DNA of 8,427 nt from Ignavibacteriales bacterium (GTDB lineage: Bacteria > Bacteroidota > Ignavibacteria > Ignavibacteriales > Ignavibacteriaceae). The notes under the pieces are model-generated. The model searched no databases. It was not told the origin of the DNA and was given only the letters and a program-made list of their open reading frames with translations. The position numbers and the translations under genes are program-made. Location: assembly GCA_027347125.1 (NCBI GenBank), contig DAIERC010000072.1, forward strand, positions 1 through 8,427, read 5' to 3'. Shown one piece after another: positions 1 to 6,644 of the stretch; the stretch's first letter is position 1, and every line of letters begins with the position of its first letter.

Positions 1-501
1 TTCAAAAACTTCTACAAAATAACCAATAAGACCAGTTAAATCAAAAACATTTGAAGAATATGAAAGGAATGCGCTTCCAAAAAAATGAGCAAGCTTATCT
101 TTGTCGCCGAAGTTATCGGCAGGAGAATCAAAATACAAATACTTGGGCAGGTTTTTGTTCTTTAAATTAAATAAAGAATCGCCCGCGGAAACAAGGGGGT
201 AATTTATTATCAGTTTAAGTAACGGTATTTCTATTGGAACATTTTTATAAGGAACCGTACTGAACGTAAGTGCAAACAAAGCTTCCGAATAATTATTCCC
301 GGTTATTTTTAATGCCTCATTAAAAAGTGTATCAACCTGTGAGAGATCGTTTATTTTATTTTTTAAAGATGAAAAATAGGGTGATGCAATGTAACTGGAT
401 AATTTCAATACTTCACCGCCTAACTTTGTTGTTTGTGCTGAAACATTAAAGCTGAAACAAACATCCATGATAATTGCGATGAAAATAAAAATTCTTTTCA
501 A
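1..501 (-). CDS. Predicted exported protein with DKxxHFxxSxxLSY-type motif, partial (3' end off left edge)
   Basis: Translating the minus strand from a TTG at 501-499 gives 167 residues with no stop before the window edge, so the C-terminus is missing. Residues 1-23 look like a signal peptide: KR, then the hydrophobic run IFIFIAII, ending near VSAQ. The first in-frame ATG (468-466) would remove the basic start and half of the hydrophobic core, so TTG is preferred. The frame stays open upstream to a TGA at 636-634 but has no ATG there. Residues 135-148 contain a D-K-x-x-H-F-x-x-S-x-x-L-S-Y pattern followed by GYFVEVFE at 160-167. From memory this resembles the conserved core of YfiM/DUF2279-like envelope proteins, but that assignment is tentative and no function is claimed. 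The gene is divergent from the membrane protein gene at 756. A weak GGGA lies about 10 nt before the TTG. Confidence 0.7.
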   Translation of the reverse strand, partial: MKRIFIFIAIIMDVCFSFNVSAQTTKLGGEVLKLSSYIASPYFSSLKNKINDLSQVDTLFNEALKITGNNYSEALFALTFSTVPYKNVPIEIPLLKLIINYPLVSAGDSLFNLKNKNLPKYLYFDSPADNFGDKDKLAHFFGSAFLSYSSNVFDLTGLIGYFVEVFE

Positions 502-755
502 GTAGAAATATTCCCAAAATATTGGCGTCAAAATAATAATTATGCGGGGTAACAGTAAAGTTAAAAGTATGGTGTCTAATATAAATACCTCAAAAACAAT
601 TAATAAATGTTTTTCGAATTGACTTTTACAAACTCAATCTCCATTTTAAACCTTAAATTATTTGCACTGTTGTCTTTCAGTTTTAAAAAACTATTTAATT
701 GATGTGCCGATAATAAAAACGAGTTTATTGTTTAATATAAGATAATGAGGTCCAT
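502..755. promoter_or_regulatory. Divergent intergenic region, presumed promoters for both sides
   Basis: This AT-rich gap separates two divergently transcribed genes, so it should carry both promoters. On the minus strand, TTGAGG (593-588) is followed after 16 nt by CATACT (571-566), a plausible but weak sigma-70-like pair leading to the left gene. On the plus strand, TTGACT at 619-624 has no convincing -10 at the expected distance, and TATAAG at 736-741 sits very close to the start codon at 756. No riboswitch could be recognised. The region codes for nothing convincing. Confidence 0.35.
747..750 (+). promoter_or_regulatory. Ribosome binding site (GAGG) for the membrane protein gene
   Basis: GAGG lies 5 nt before the ATG at 756. 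It supports that ATG as the true start of the first gene of the plus-strand unit. Confidence 0.5.
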
Positions 756-1295
756 ATGTTTTCAACAAATACAATAGCTGCAAAACCAGGTATAATTGTC
801 CGTTTACAAGTAAAAGAAACGGCGCTGGTTTTGGCGTTGTCTGTACTCATAACTTTTTTAATTCATTTGTTGCCGTCTTATAACGGTATACCTGTAGGAG
901 CAATATTTTTAGCGATGTTTTTTGCTCCTTATTTTGCCGTAAAGTATTTCAAGTTTCATGTTGCTTTATTAACATCGCTGGCGGCGCCTTTTATGAATTA
1001 TTTGATAACCGGGAATCCGAGGGCTGATTTAATTCCTCTGCTAACACTTCAACTTGCTTTGTTCATTTCTGCTTCAAAAATATTTAGCAACTTTAGTTCA
1101 TTAAAATATCTGGACGCTCTTTCGTCTTACGTAGTTGCGATGGTAATATCGTTTTTGGCTTTGCTTGCTTTCCCGGTTTTAATGTCTAACTCGTCGTTGG
1201 CAAGCTACTTTCAGTCGGCTTTTGTTACCGGCTTACCCGGTATCTTGTTGCTGGTATTGATGAACGTTGCATTAATTCAATTTAACAAGAAATAG
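756..1295 (+). CDS. Six-helix integral membrane protein, ECF-transporter S-component-like
   Basis: This 179-residue protein is almost entirely hydrophobic, with six likely membrane segments at about 21-40, 46-63, 67-85, 92-110, 122-143 and 154-176, and a short basic tail ending NKK. The size, helix count and glycine/proline-rich pattern (IPVGAIFLAMFFAPYFAVKYF, then a loop around NYLITGNPRAD at 81-91) fit S components of energy-coupling factor transporters. Those bind a vitamin or nucleobase-like substrate in the inner membrane and use shared EcfA/EcfT subunits encoded elsewhere. I do not recognise the exact subfamily, and another small membrane family is possible. It is the first gene of a unit with a phosphoribosyltransferase 26 nt downstream and a TonB receptor after that, a context that favours an uptake role. 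The substrate is unknown. GAGG 5 nt upstream supports the start. Confidence 0.6.
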   Translation: MFSTNTIAAKPGIIVRLQVKETALVLALSVLITFLIHLLPSYNGIPVGAIFLAMFFAPYFAVKYFKFHVALLTSLAAPFMNYLITGNPRADLIPLLTLQLALFISASKIFSNFSSLKYLDALSSYVVAMVISFLALLAFPVLMSNSSLASYFQSAFVTGLPGILLLVLMNVALIQFNKK

Positions 1296-1321
1296 TATTC
1301 GGTATAATTCGAAATACATTA

Positions 1322-1732
1322 ATGCAGAGTTTATCATTTAAAGAAATAAAAGAAAGAGTAGACAGGTTAGTTCTTCCTTCGTTTGATTTGATTATCGGCA
1401 TAGCTACCGGAGGAGTAGTTCCTGCAAGTTTAATTGCGTACAAAACAAATATTGATTTGCGGATTATCCGGATAAATTTTCGAGATGAAAAAAATAATCC
1501 CCAGCACATTATGCCGGTTTTATTGAATGAATTAAACGAAGAACTTTTAGGCCTGAATTTATTGTTAGTAGATGATGTGTCGGTAACAGGCAATACTCTC
1601 GAAACAGCAAAATCAATATTCCCCGGGAACAAGATTAAAACCCTGGTTTTTAAGGGCAAAGCGGATTACGTCTTATTTCCCGAAGTTAATACATGTGTAG
1701 ATTGGCCTTGGAAATTAAAACAGAATGGATAA
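1322..1732 (+). CDS. Small type I phosphoribosyltransferase domain protein
   Basis: This 136-residue protein belongs to the type I phosphoribosyltransferase fold, which joins PRPP to a nucleobase (or occasionally another substrate) with release of pyrophosphate. The signature PRPP loop LLLVDDVSVTGNTL is at residues 80-93, with the acidic pair D84-D85. Residues 25-35 (GIATGGVVPAS) match the pyrophosphate-binding loop near the N-terminus. The C-terminal CVDWPW (125-130) recalls the aromatic D-W-P-W base-stacking end of xanthine/guanine-type enzymes, so a purine is the best guess. At 136 residues it is short compared with typical 150-190 residue members, because the hood is reduced. Upstream spacing is 26 nt from the membrane protein and there is no clear ribosome binding site. 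The last 8 nt overlap the TonB receptor gene, so the two are probably translationally coupled. It could instead be a regulator that only binds PRPP. Confidence 0.8.
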   Translation: MQSLSFKEIKERVDRLVLPSFDLIIGIATGGVVPASLIAYKTNIDLRIIRINFRDEKNNPQHIMPVLLNELNEELLGLNLLLVDDVSVTGNTLETAKSIFPGNKIKTLVFKGKADYVLFPEVNTCVDWPWKLKQNG

Positions 1733-3614
1733 AATAAAAATTAAAATTTTCTACAGGTCAAATATACTCTTCCTAGCCTTAATCCTTTGCTGGATGTTTT
1801 TATCATACTCTTCTTTCTCGCTGGCGCAATCAGTTCGTAAAGATTCCGTAAACACATTTCATTTAAAAGAAGTGGTGATAACGGGTACCCGGATAAAAAT
1901 TAATAAAGAGGAAATACCAGCAAGTATTACTGTAATTGACAATAAAGAAATTACTGAAAGTAACTCAATAAATATTCTTCCGGTGTTAAGCACACAGGTG
2001 CCAGGATTGTTTGTTGACGCTAAAAATATAGCAGGTTATGGAATTGGGCCAAGCGCAGGCGGCATTTTAACTATTCGCGGAATAGGCGGGAATCCTAATT
2101 CGAACGTTCTTGTATTAATCGACGGACAGCCCCAGTTCATGGGCATATTCGGGCATCCGATTGTTGACGCACTAAACTCTTCCGATATACAAAGAGTGGA
2201 AATTATACGCGGTGCAAGTTCAATCTTATACGGCACAAACGCCCTTGGCGGTGCTATTAATATAATTACAAAACAACCTGCGCTGAATAAACTTAGTTTA
2301 AACGCTTCGACATATTACGGTACTTTTAAAACTCTAGGAGTTAACGGTTCGGTAGGTTATAGAAATAATATATTCGGTGTTTTTGCCTCGTTAAACAACT
2401 CAAATACCGACGGCATACGAACCGATGCACAAGATGGTTTTAATACTACCGCAGGTTATTTAAAACTTTCGTTAACACCGGCGGGAGCGTTTCATTTTAT
2501 TGCTGATGGAAATTTGAGCAAATCAAAATTTTATGACCCCGGAACCATTACCAATCCAACCGTAAACAACTATTATAATTACCTTCGCACAAGAGGTTCG
2601 TTTTCCATCTTAAATAATTTTAACAATTTTGAAGGTGCGTTAAGATTATTTTACAGTTATGGTGATCATAATTTTTTTAACGGATGGAGTTCCGATGACG
2701 AGATGAAAGGAATTACTTTTTACCAGAATATAAAATATTTTGATAATAACATTTTTACTTTTGGAATAGACTATAAAAATTACGGCGGTAAAGGAACCCA
2801 ACCCGGGCTTCCTCCGTTTGTTGCGAAAGGCTTGGGCATTTATCATTCGGCAGATGAAACGGCCGTCTATGGGCTTTTAAATTATTCTCCGTTCGCGCCG
2901 ATGAATATTGAAGCAGGTATTCGCTTAACACAAAATTCTTTGTTCGGTAACGATATTACACCGGATTTCGGGATCACCTATTCGGTGAATAACACTACAA
3001 CAATAAAAGCAGCCGCAAGTAAAGCGTTCAGGAGCCCCACAATAAACGAGCTTTATTTGTTTCCCGCTGCAAATCAAACTTTAACGCCGGAGCATGTTTG
3101 GAATTATGAAATTAGTCTGGATAAAAACATGTTGAATGATTATTTAACTTTTAGCATTACAGCTTTTTATGATGAAGGCGATAATCTTATAGTTGTTACG
3201 CCGCCTTTTAACACCAACAGCAATTCCGGGAGCTTTATTCATAAGGGAATTGAGTTTGCGGGGAAGTATTTGGTAAATGATAATTTTAATATGCTCTTTA
3301 ATTATTCTTTTCTTAATTGCAACGCACCAACTTTATATGCTCCGGAACATAAAATTAATCTCATGCTTAATTATGTTTATAAACCGCTAGATGTTAACCT
3401 AAACTTACAAAAGGTTGCAGGGTTATACACCAGCATACAAAATACAAATACTGAAAGTTATTTTGTTTTAGACGCGACGTTGAATTATTCCCTAAGGGGT
3501 ATGCTTAAAATATTTGTTAAAGGCGGTAATCTTTTGAATGAAAATTATCAGATAGACAACGGCTACCCGATGCCCGGAAGAAATATTATGTTCGGAGTAA
3601 AATTAAATTATTAA
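1725..3614 (+). CDS. TonB-dependent outer-membrane receptor (BtuB/CirA type)
   Basis: This 629-residue protein is an outer-membrane channel that imports a scarce ligand using energy from TonB-ExbB-ExbD. Residues 1 to about 35 form a signal peptide: a basic start KIKIK, a hydrophobic core around 14-28, and a cleavage site near SLA|QS. A TonB box-like element, EVVITGT, is at 49-55. The plug domain runs from about 60 to 183 and contains the LTIRGIGG stretch (115-122), VLVLIDGQP (128-136) and the plug end IRGASSILYGTNALGGAINI (161-180). The rest (about 190-629) is the beta-barrel, ending NIMFGVKLNY with the terminal aromatic residue expected for outer-membrane proteins. It has no carboxypeptidase-like N-terminal extension, unlike SusC proteins, and its length is close to BtuB/CirA. 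The start codon overlaps the phosphoribosyltransferase stop by 8 nt. The ligand is not identifiable; cobalamin, a siderophore or a nucleobase-related compound are all possible. Confidence 0.93.
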   Translation: MDKIKIKIFYRSNILFLALILCWMFLSYSSFSLAQSVRKDSVNTFHLKEVVITGTRIKINKEEIPASITVIDNKEITESNSINILPVLSTQVPGLFVDAKNIAGYGIGPSAGGILTIRGIGGNPNSNVLVLIDGQPQFMGIFGHPIVDALNSSDIQRVEIIRGASSILYGTNALGGAINIITKQPALNKLSLNASTYYGTFKTLGVNGSVGYRNNIFGVFASLNNSNTDGIRTDAQDGFNTTAGYLKLSLTPAGAFHFIADGNLSKSKFYDPGTITNPTVNNYYNYLRTRGSFSILNNFNNFEGALRLFYSYGDHNFFNGWSSDDEMKGITFYQNIKYFDNNIFTFGIDYKNYGGKGTQPGLPPFVAKGLGIYHSADETAVYGLLNYSPFAPMNIEAGIRLTQNSLFGNDITPDFGITYSVNNTTTIKAAASKAFRSPTINELYLFPAANQTLTPEHVWNYEISLDKNMLNDYLTFSITAFYDEGDNLIVVTPPFNTNSNSGSFIHKGIEFAGKYLVNDNFNMLFNYSFLNCNAPTLYAPEHKINLMLNYVYKPLDVNLNLQKVAGLYTSIQNTNTESYFVLDATLNYSLRGMLKIFVKGGNLLNENYQIDNGYPMPGRNIMFGVKLNY

Positions 3615-3642
3615 TTCTGTACTACGAAACGTTAAAACATGT

Positions 3643-3665
3643 AAAGTGAATCGATTTCAAACTTT
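3643..3665. terminator. Weak hairpin in convergent intergenic region, possible bidirectional terminator
   Basis: AAAGT at 3643-3647 can pair with ACTTT at 3661-3665. Inside this, GAA (3648-3650) can pair with TTC (3656-3658) around a TCGA loop, with an AA bulge. AT-rich runs follow on both sides, but neither is a clean T-tract. The gap between the convergent genes at 3614 and 3706 needs to end transcription from both sides, so the location is suitable. The stem is weak and could be chance in AT-rich DNA. Confidence 0.3.
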
Positions 3666-3705
3666 ATTATTATAGAATTATTTTAATTTTCTTTGCGTAT
3701 AAATA

Positions 3706-5361
3706 TTAAGTTTGAATAACTCCCACATTGAATTTGGGAATATCAGGATTGTTGTCGGCCAATTCTATAGCCATTGAAACATATTGACGTGTTAAGGCCG
3801 GGTCAATTAGTTCGTCAACCCATAAACGTGCTGCCGCGTAAAGTGGGGTACTGCTTTCTTCGTAAGAGTTTGTAATTTCTTTTAAAAGTTTTTTCTTTTC
3901 GTTATCGTCAAATACTTTCCCGTTTTTTTCCGCTTGTTTAAGTTTTATATCAAGTAGAACGCTGCTGGCTTGTGCTCCTCCCATTACAGCTATTTTTGCG
4001 TTTGGGTAAGCGAATATAAAACGTGGGTCGTAGGCCTTTCCGCACATTGCGTAATTGCCCGCTCCAAAACTGTTGCCGATTATAATTGTAATTTTAGGTA
4101 CAACCGAGTTTGCAACCGCGTTAACCATTTTTGCGCCGTCCTTAATTATGCCGCCGTGTTCGGCTCTGCTTCCCACCATAAAGCCTGTTACATCCTGTAA
4201 AAACAACAAAGGAATTTTCCTCTGGTTGCAGTTCATTATAAAACGTGCCGCTTTGTCCGCGCTATCTGAATAAATTACTCCGCCTACCTGCATTTCTCCA
4301 GTTTCCGTTTTTATTACCGTACGCTGGTTTGCAACTATGCCAACAGCCCAGCCGTCAACTCTGGCATATGCTGTTATTATAGTTTTACCATAACCGGCCT
4401 TGTATTCGTCTATTTCGGAATCATCGACAATTCTTGAAATTATTTCGTACATGTCATAAGGTTTAAGCGGATCTTCAGGCAATAATCCGTAAATTTCTTT
4501 TGAAGGAAAAAGGGGAGGTAGGCTTTCGGCTCTATTAAAACCTGCTTTTTCTTTATTGCCGAATTTTTCGGTTAACTTTTTTATTTGTTGAATGCATTCG
4601 GTATCGTTTTTCATTATATAATCCGTAACGCCCGAAATATTTGATTGCACTTTTGCGCCTCCCAAATTTTCGTTGTTAATAATTTCACCAATTGCCGCTC
4701 TAACAAGATGCGAGCCTGCTAAGAACACCGAACCTTCACCTTCAACTATTAACGCTTCGTCGCTCATTATAGGTAAGTATGCGCCGCCTGCTACGCAAGG
4801 CCCCATTATTGCGGCTATTTGCGGAATGCCTTGTGAAGACATAACGGCATTATTTCTGAACACTCTACCGAAATGTTCTTTATCCGGAAAAATGTCTTCC
4901 TGCAGCGGAAGGAAAACACCTGCGCTGTCAACTAAGTATATTATAGGCAGTTTATTTTCAATCGCAATTTCTTGAGCGCGTAAGTTTTTCTTTGCGGTAA
5001 TAGGAAACCATGCGCCTGCTTTAACAGTAGCGTCGTTTGCAACTACAACATGATACTTGTTATTTATTTTTCCTAAACCATAAACAGTACCGGAAGAAGG
5101 GGCACCGCCGTATTCCTGGTACATGTTGTAAGCGGCAAAAGTGCTTAGTTCAATAAATTCATTGGGATTGTCTACCAGAAGATTAATTCTTTCCCTTGCA
5201 GTTAGTTTACCTTTTGCCTTGTGTCTTTCAATCGCTTTTTCACCACCGCCAAGTTGTACTTTTTGTTTTTCGGCTTTCAATTTTCTGAGAAGGTTTTTGT
5301 AATAATCTTCTCTTTTTAGAAAAGCTTCATCTTCGTTTTTAGGATTTCCGATTTTACCCAT
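3706..5361 (-). CDS. Acyl-CoA carboxylase, carboxyltransferase (beta) subunit, methylcrotonyl-CoA type
   Basis: This subunit transfers the carboxyl group from carboxybiotin to an acyl-CoA. With the start at 5361 it has 551 residues, near the usual 510-560. Both crotonase-fold halves are present. The N half has LVDSAGVFLPLQEDIFPD (143-160) and the oxyanion loop GPCVAGGAYLP (187-197). The C half has LQDVTGFMVGS (388-398) and GNSFGAGNYAMCGKAY (429-444), then PNAKIAVMGGAQAS (453-466). These follow methylcrotonyl/geranyl-CoA carboxylase beta subunits rather than the propionyl-CoA type (which has an FxDxPGF motif at the LQDVTGF position). An ATG at 5391 would overlap the dehydrogenase end by 29 nt. 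The ATG at 5361 is 1 nt after that stop and has AAGGA 8 nt before it, so it is preferred. No biotin carboxylase or biotin carrier is in the window. The acyl substrate (3-methylcrotonyl, geranyl or other) is not certain. Confidence 0.9.
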   Translation of the reverse strand: MGKIGNPKNEDEAFLKREDYYKNLLRKLKAEKQKVQLGGGEKAIERHKAKGKLTARERINLLVDNPNEFIELSTFAAYNMYQEYGGAPSSGTVYGLGKINNKYHVVVANDATVKAGAWFPITAKKNLRAQEIAIENKLPIIYLVDSAGVFLPLQEDIFPDKEHFGRVFRNNAVMSSQGIPQIAAIMGPCVAGGAYLPIMSDEALIVEGEGSVFLAGSHLVRAAIGEIINNENLGGAKVQSNISGVTDYIMKNDTECIQQIKKLTEKFGNKEKAGFNRAESLPPLFPSKEIYGLLPEDPLKPYDMYEIISRIVDDSEIDEYKAGYGKTIITAYARVDGWAVGIVANQRTVIKTETGEMQVGGVIYSDSADKAARFIMNCNQRKIPLLFLQDVTGFMVGSRAEHGGIIKDGAKMVNAVANSVVPKITIIIGNSFGAGNYAMCGKAYDPRFIFAYPNAKIAVMGGAQASSVLLDIKLKQAEKNGKVFDDNEKKKLLKEITNSYEESSTPLYAAARLWVDELIDPALTRQYVSMAIELADNNPDIPKFNVGVIQT

Positions 5362-5362
5362 A

Positions 5363-6529
5363 TTATTTTTCCTTAAGCAAATCTCTGGCAATAACTAATC
5401 TTTGAATTTCCGATGTGCCTTCACCAATTGTGCACAATTTTACATCCCTATAAAATTTTTCTACCGGGTAATCTTTTACATATCCGTAGCCTCCGAATAT
5501 TTGAACAGCTTCCGAGGCAGCTTTTTCTGCTATTTCACTCGCTAATAATTTAGCCATTGCGGCTTCTTTTGTATTCGGTATTCTGTTGTCTTTCATTTTT
5601 GCGGCGCGGTAAGTAAGCATTCTGGCCGCTTCAATATTTGTAAGCATATCGGCAAATTTGAATTGTATTCCCTGAAATTCATTAATAGCTTTACCGAATT
5701 GTTTTCTTTCATGAGAATATTTAACTGCCGCATTCAGTGCTCCTTGCGCTAACCCCAAGCTTAATGCCGCAATAGATATTCTTCCGCCCTCGAGTATTTT
5801 CATCGCTTGAATAAATCCTTCGCCTTCATTGCCTAGTAAATTTTCTTCGGGTATTTTACAATTATCAAATGCAAGCTGGGTTGTATCGCTTGCACGCATT
5901 CCCATCTTATTTTCTTTTTTACCTGTAATAAATCCTTCGGTGCCTTTTTCTAAAATGAAGGCGGATATTCCTTTTTTGCCTTTGGAAGGGTCTGTAATGG
6001 CCATTATAACTGCAATCTCACCAACCGTTCCGTGGGTTATAAATGTTTTGCTGCCATTTAAAATATAGGATTTATCTTTTTTCTCCGCGGTTGTCTTTAG
6101 TCCCGCGGCATCGCTGCCGGATGCCGGTTCGGTTAAACCCCACGCGCCGATTTTTCTTCCGCTGGTTAGATCGGGTAAATATTTATTGCGTTGTACTTCA
6201 TTGCCGAAACTGTAAAGATGATTTGTACATAAACCGTTATGCGCCGCAACGGAAAGCGCGATTGATGGATCAACCTTTGCGAGCTCTTCAATTATAATTG
6301 CAAACTCAATATATCCGAGCCCCGCGCCGCCGTATTCTTCCGGAATTAATATTCCCAGAAATCCTAGCTCGCCTAATTGATTAAAAATATCCACAGGGAA
6401 CTTTTGCGATTCGTCGTATTCCATTATAACCGGACGAATCTTTTCTTCGGCAAAGTTTTTAATTGTGTTGCGGATTAATAACTGGTTCTCGGTTAGTTCG
6501 GTTAAAAATGGGAAAACCGTTTGTTCCAT
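5363..6529 (-). CDS. Acyl-CoA dehydrogenase, short-chain (SCAD) type
   Basis: This flavoenzyme oxidises an acyl-CoA to the 2-enoyl-CoA, passing electrons to ETF. It has 388 residues, the normal family length. The two family signatures are present: GLTEPASGSDAAG at 131-143 and Q343-D362, which includes FGGYGYVKDYPVEKFYRD. The likely catalytic base is E370 in IGEGTSEIQ, the position used by SCAD/MCAD enzymes. At the helix G position used by isovaleryl-CoA dehydrogenase the sequence is LEGGRISIA (247-254), so this is not the isovaleryl type by that test. Short- or branched-chain acyl-CoA substrates are therefore likely, but the exact one is open. The gene ends with TAA 1 nt before the carboxyltransferase start, so the two are coupled. 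A ribosome binding site, AAGGA, is 6 nt upstream of the ATG at 6529. The 115-nt gap to the MeaB gene upstream could hold an additional promoter, but none is clear. Confidence 0.95.
   Translation of the reverse strand: MEQTVFPFLTELTENQLLIRNTIKNFAEEKIRPVIMEYDESQKFPVDIFNQLGELGFLGILIPEEYGGAGLGYIEFAIIIEELAKVDPSIALSVAAHNGLCTNHLYSFGNEVQRNKYLPDLTSGRKIGAWGLTEPASGSDAAGLKTTAEKKDKSYILNGSKTFITHGTVGEIAVIMAITDPSKGKKGISAFILEKGTEGFITGKKENKMGMRASDTTQLAFDNCKIPEENLLGNEGEGFIQAMKILEGGRISIAALSLGLAQGALNAAVKYSHERKQFGKAINEFQGIQFKFADMLTNIEAARMLTYRAAKMKDNRIPNTKEAAMAKLLASEIAEKAASEAVQIFGGYGYVKDYPVEKFYRDVKLCTIGEGTSEIQRLVIARDLLKEK
5370..5374 (-). promoter_or_regulatory. Ribosome binding site (AAGGA) that fixes the carboxyltransferase start
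   Basis: On the minus strand AAGGA lies 8 nt before the ATG at 5361. It sits inside the last codons of the dehydrogenase (Leu-Lys-Glu). It supports the MGKIG start over the ATG at 5391, which would add ten residues (MPEICLRKNN). Confidence 0.65.
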
Positions 6530-6535
6530 TGGACT

Positions 6536-6540
6536 TCCTT
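6536..6540 (-). promoter_or_regulatory. Ribosome binding site (AAGGA) for the acyl-CoA dehydrogenase
   Basis: Minus-strand AAGGA 6 nt before the ATG at 6529 is a good Shine-Dalgarno match and supports that start. Confidence 0.6.
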
Positions 6541-6644
6541 TCTTATAAAGATAAAAAACCGCACAGTGTTTTACTGATTGAATAAAAAATATAAATGTCC
6601 GTCTTTTGAACCTGGTTTATATTTTCCTTTTGTCCTATCGGAAG

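Noticed and set aside
685..693. AAAAAACTA upstream of the membrane protein gene, preceded by a 4-bp ACTG/CAGT hairpin (666-681), resembling the tail of a preQ1-I riboswitch
   Set aside because: The loop TTGTCTTT lacks the C-rich pairing segment of preQ1-I, the stem is only 4 bp, and A-runs are common in this AT-rich DNA.
1282..1659. Minus-strand open frame of 125 codons
   Set aside because: It lies opposite the phosphoribosyltransferase, whose PRPP motif proves the other strand; no domain or ribosome binding site.
6559..6588. Minus-strand hairpin CAGT/ACTG followed by TGCGG and a T-run, possible terminator between meaB and the dehydrogenase
   Set aside because: The stem is only 4 bp and a non-paired segment separates it from the T-run, so it is too weak to annotate.
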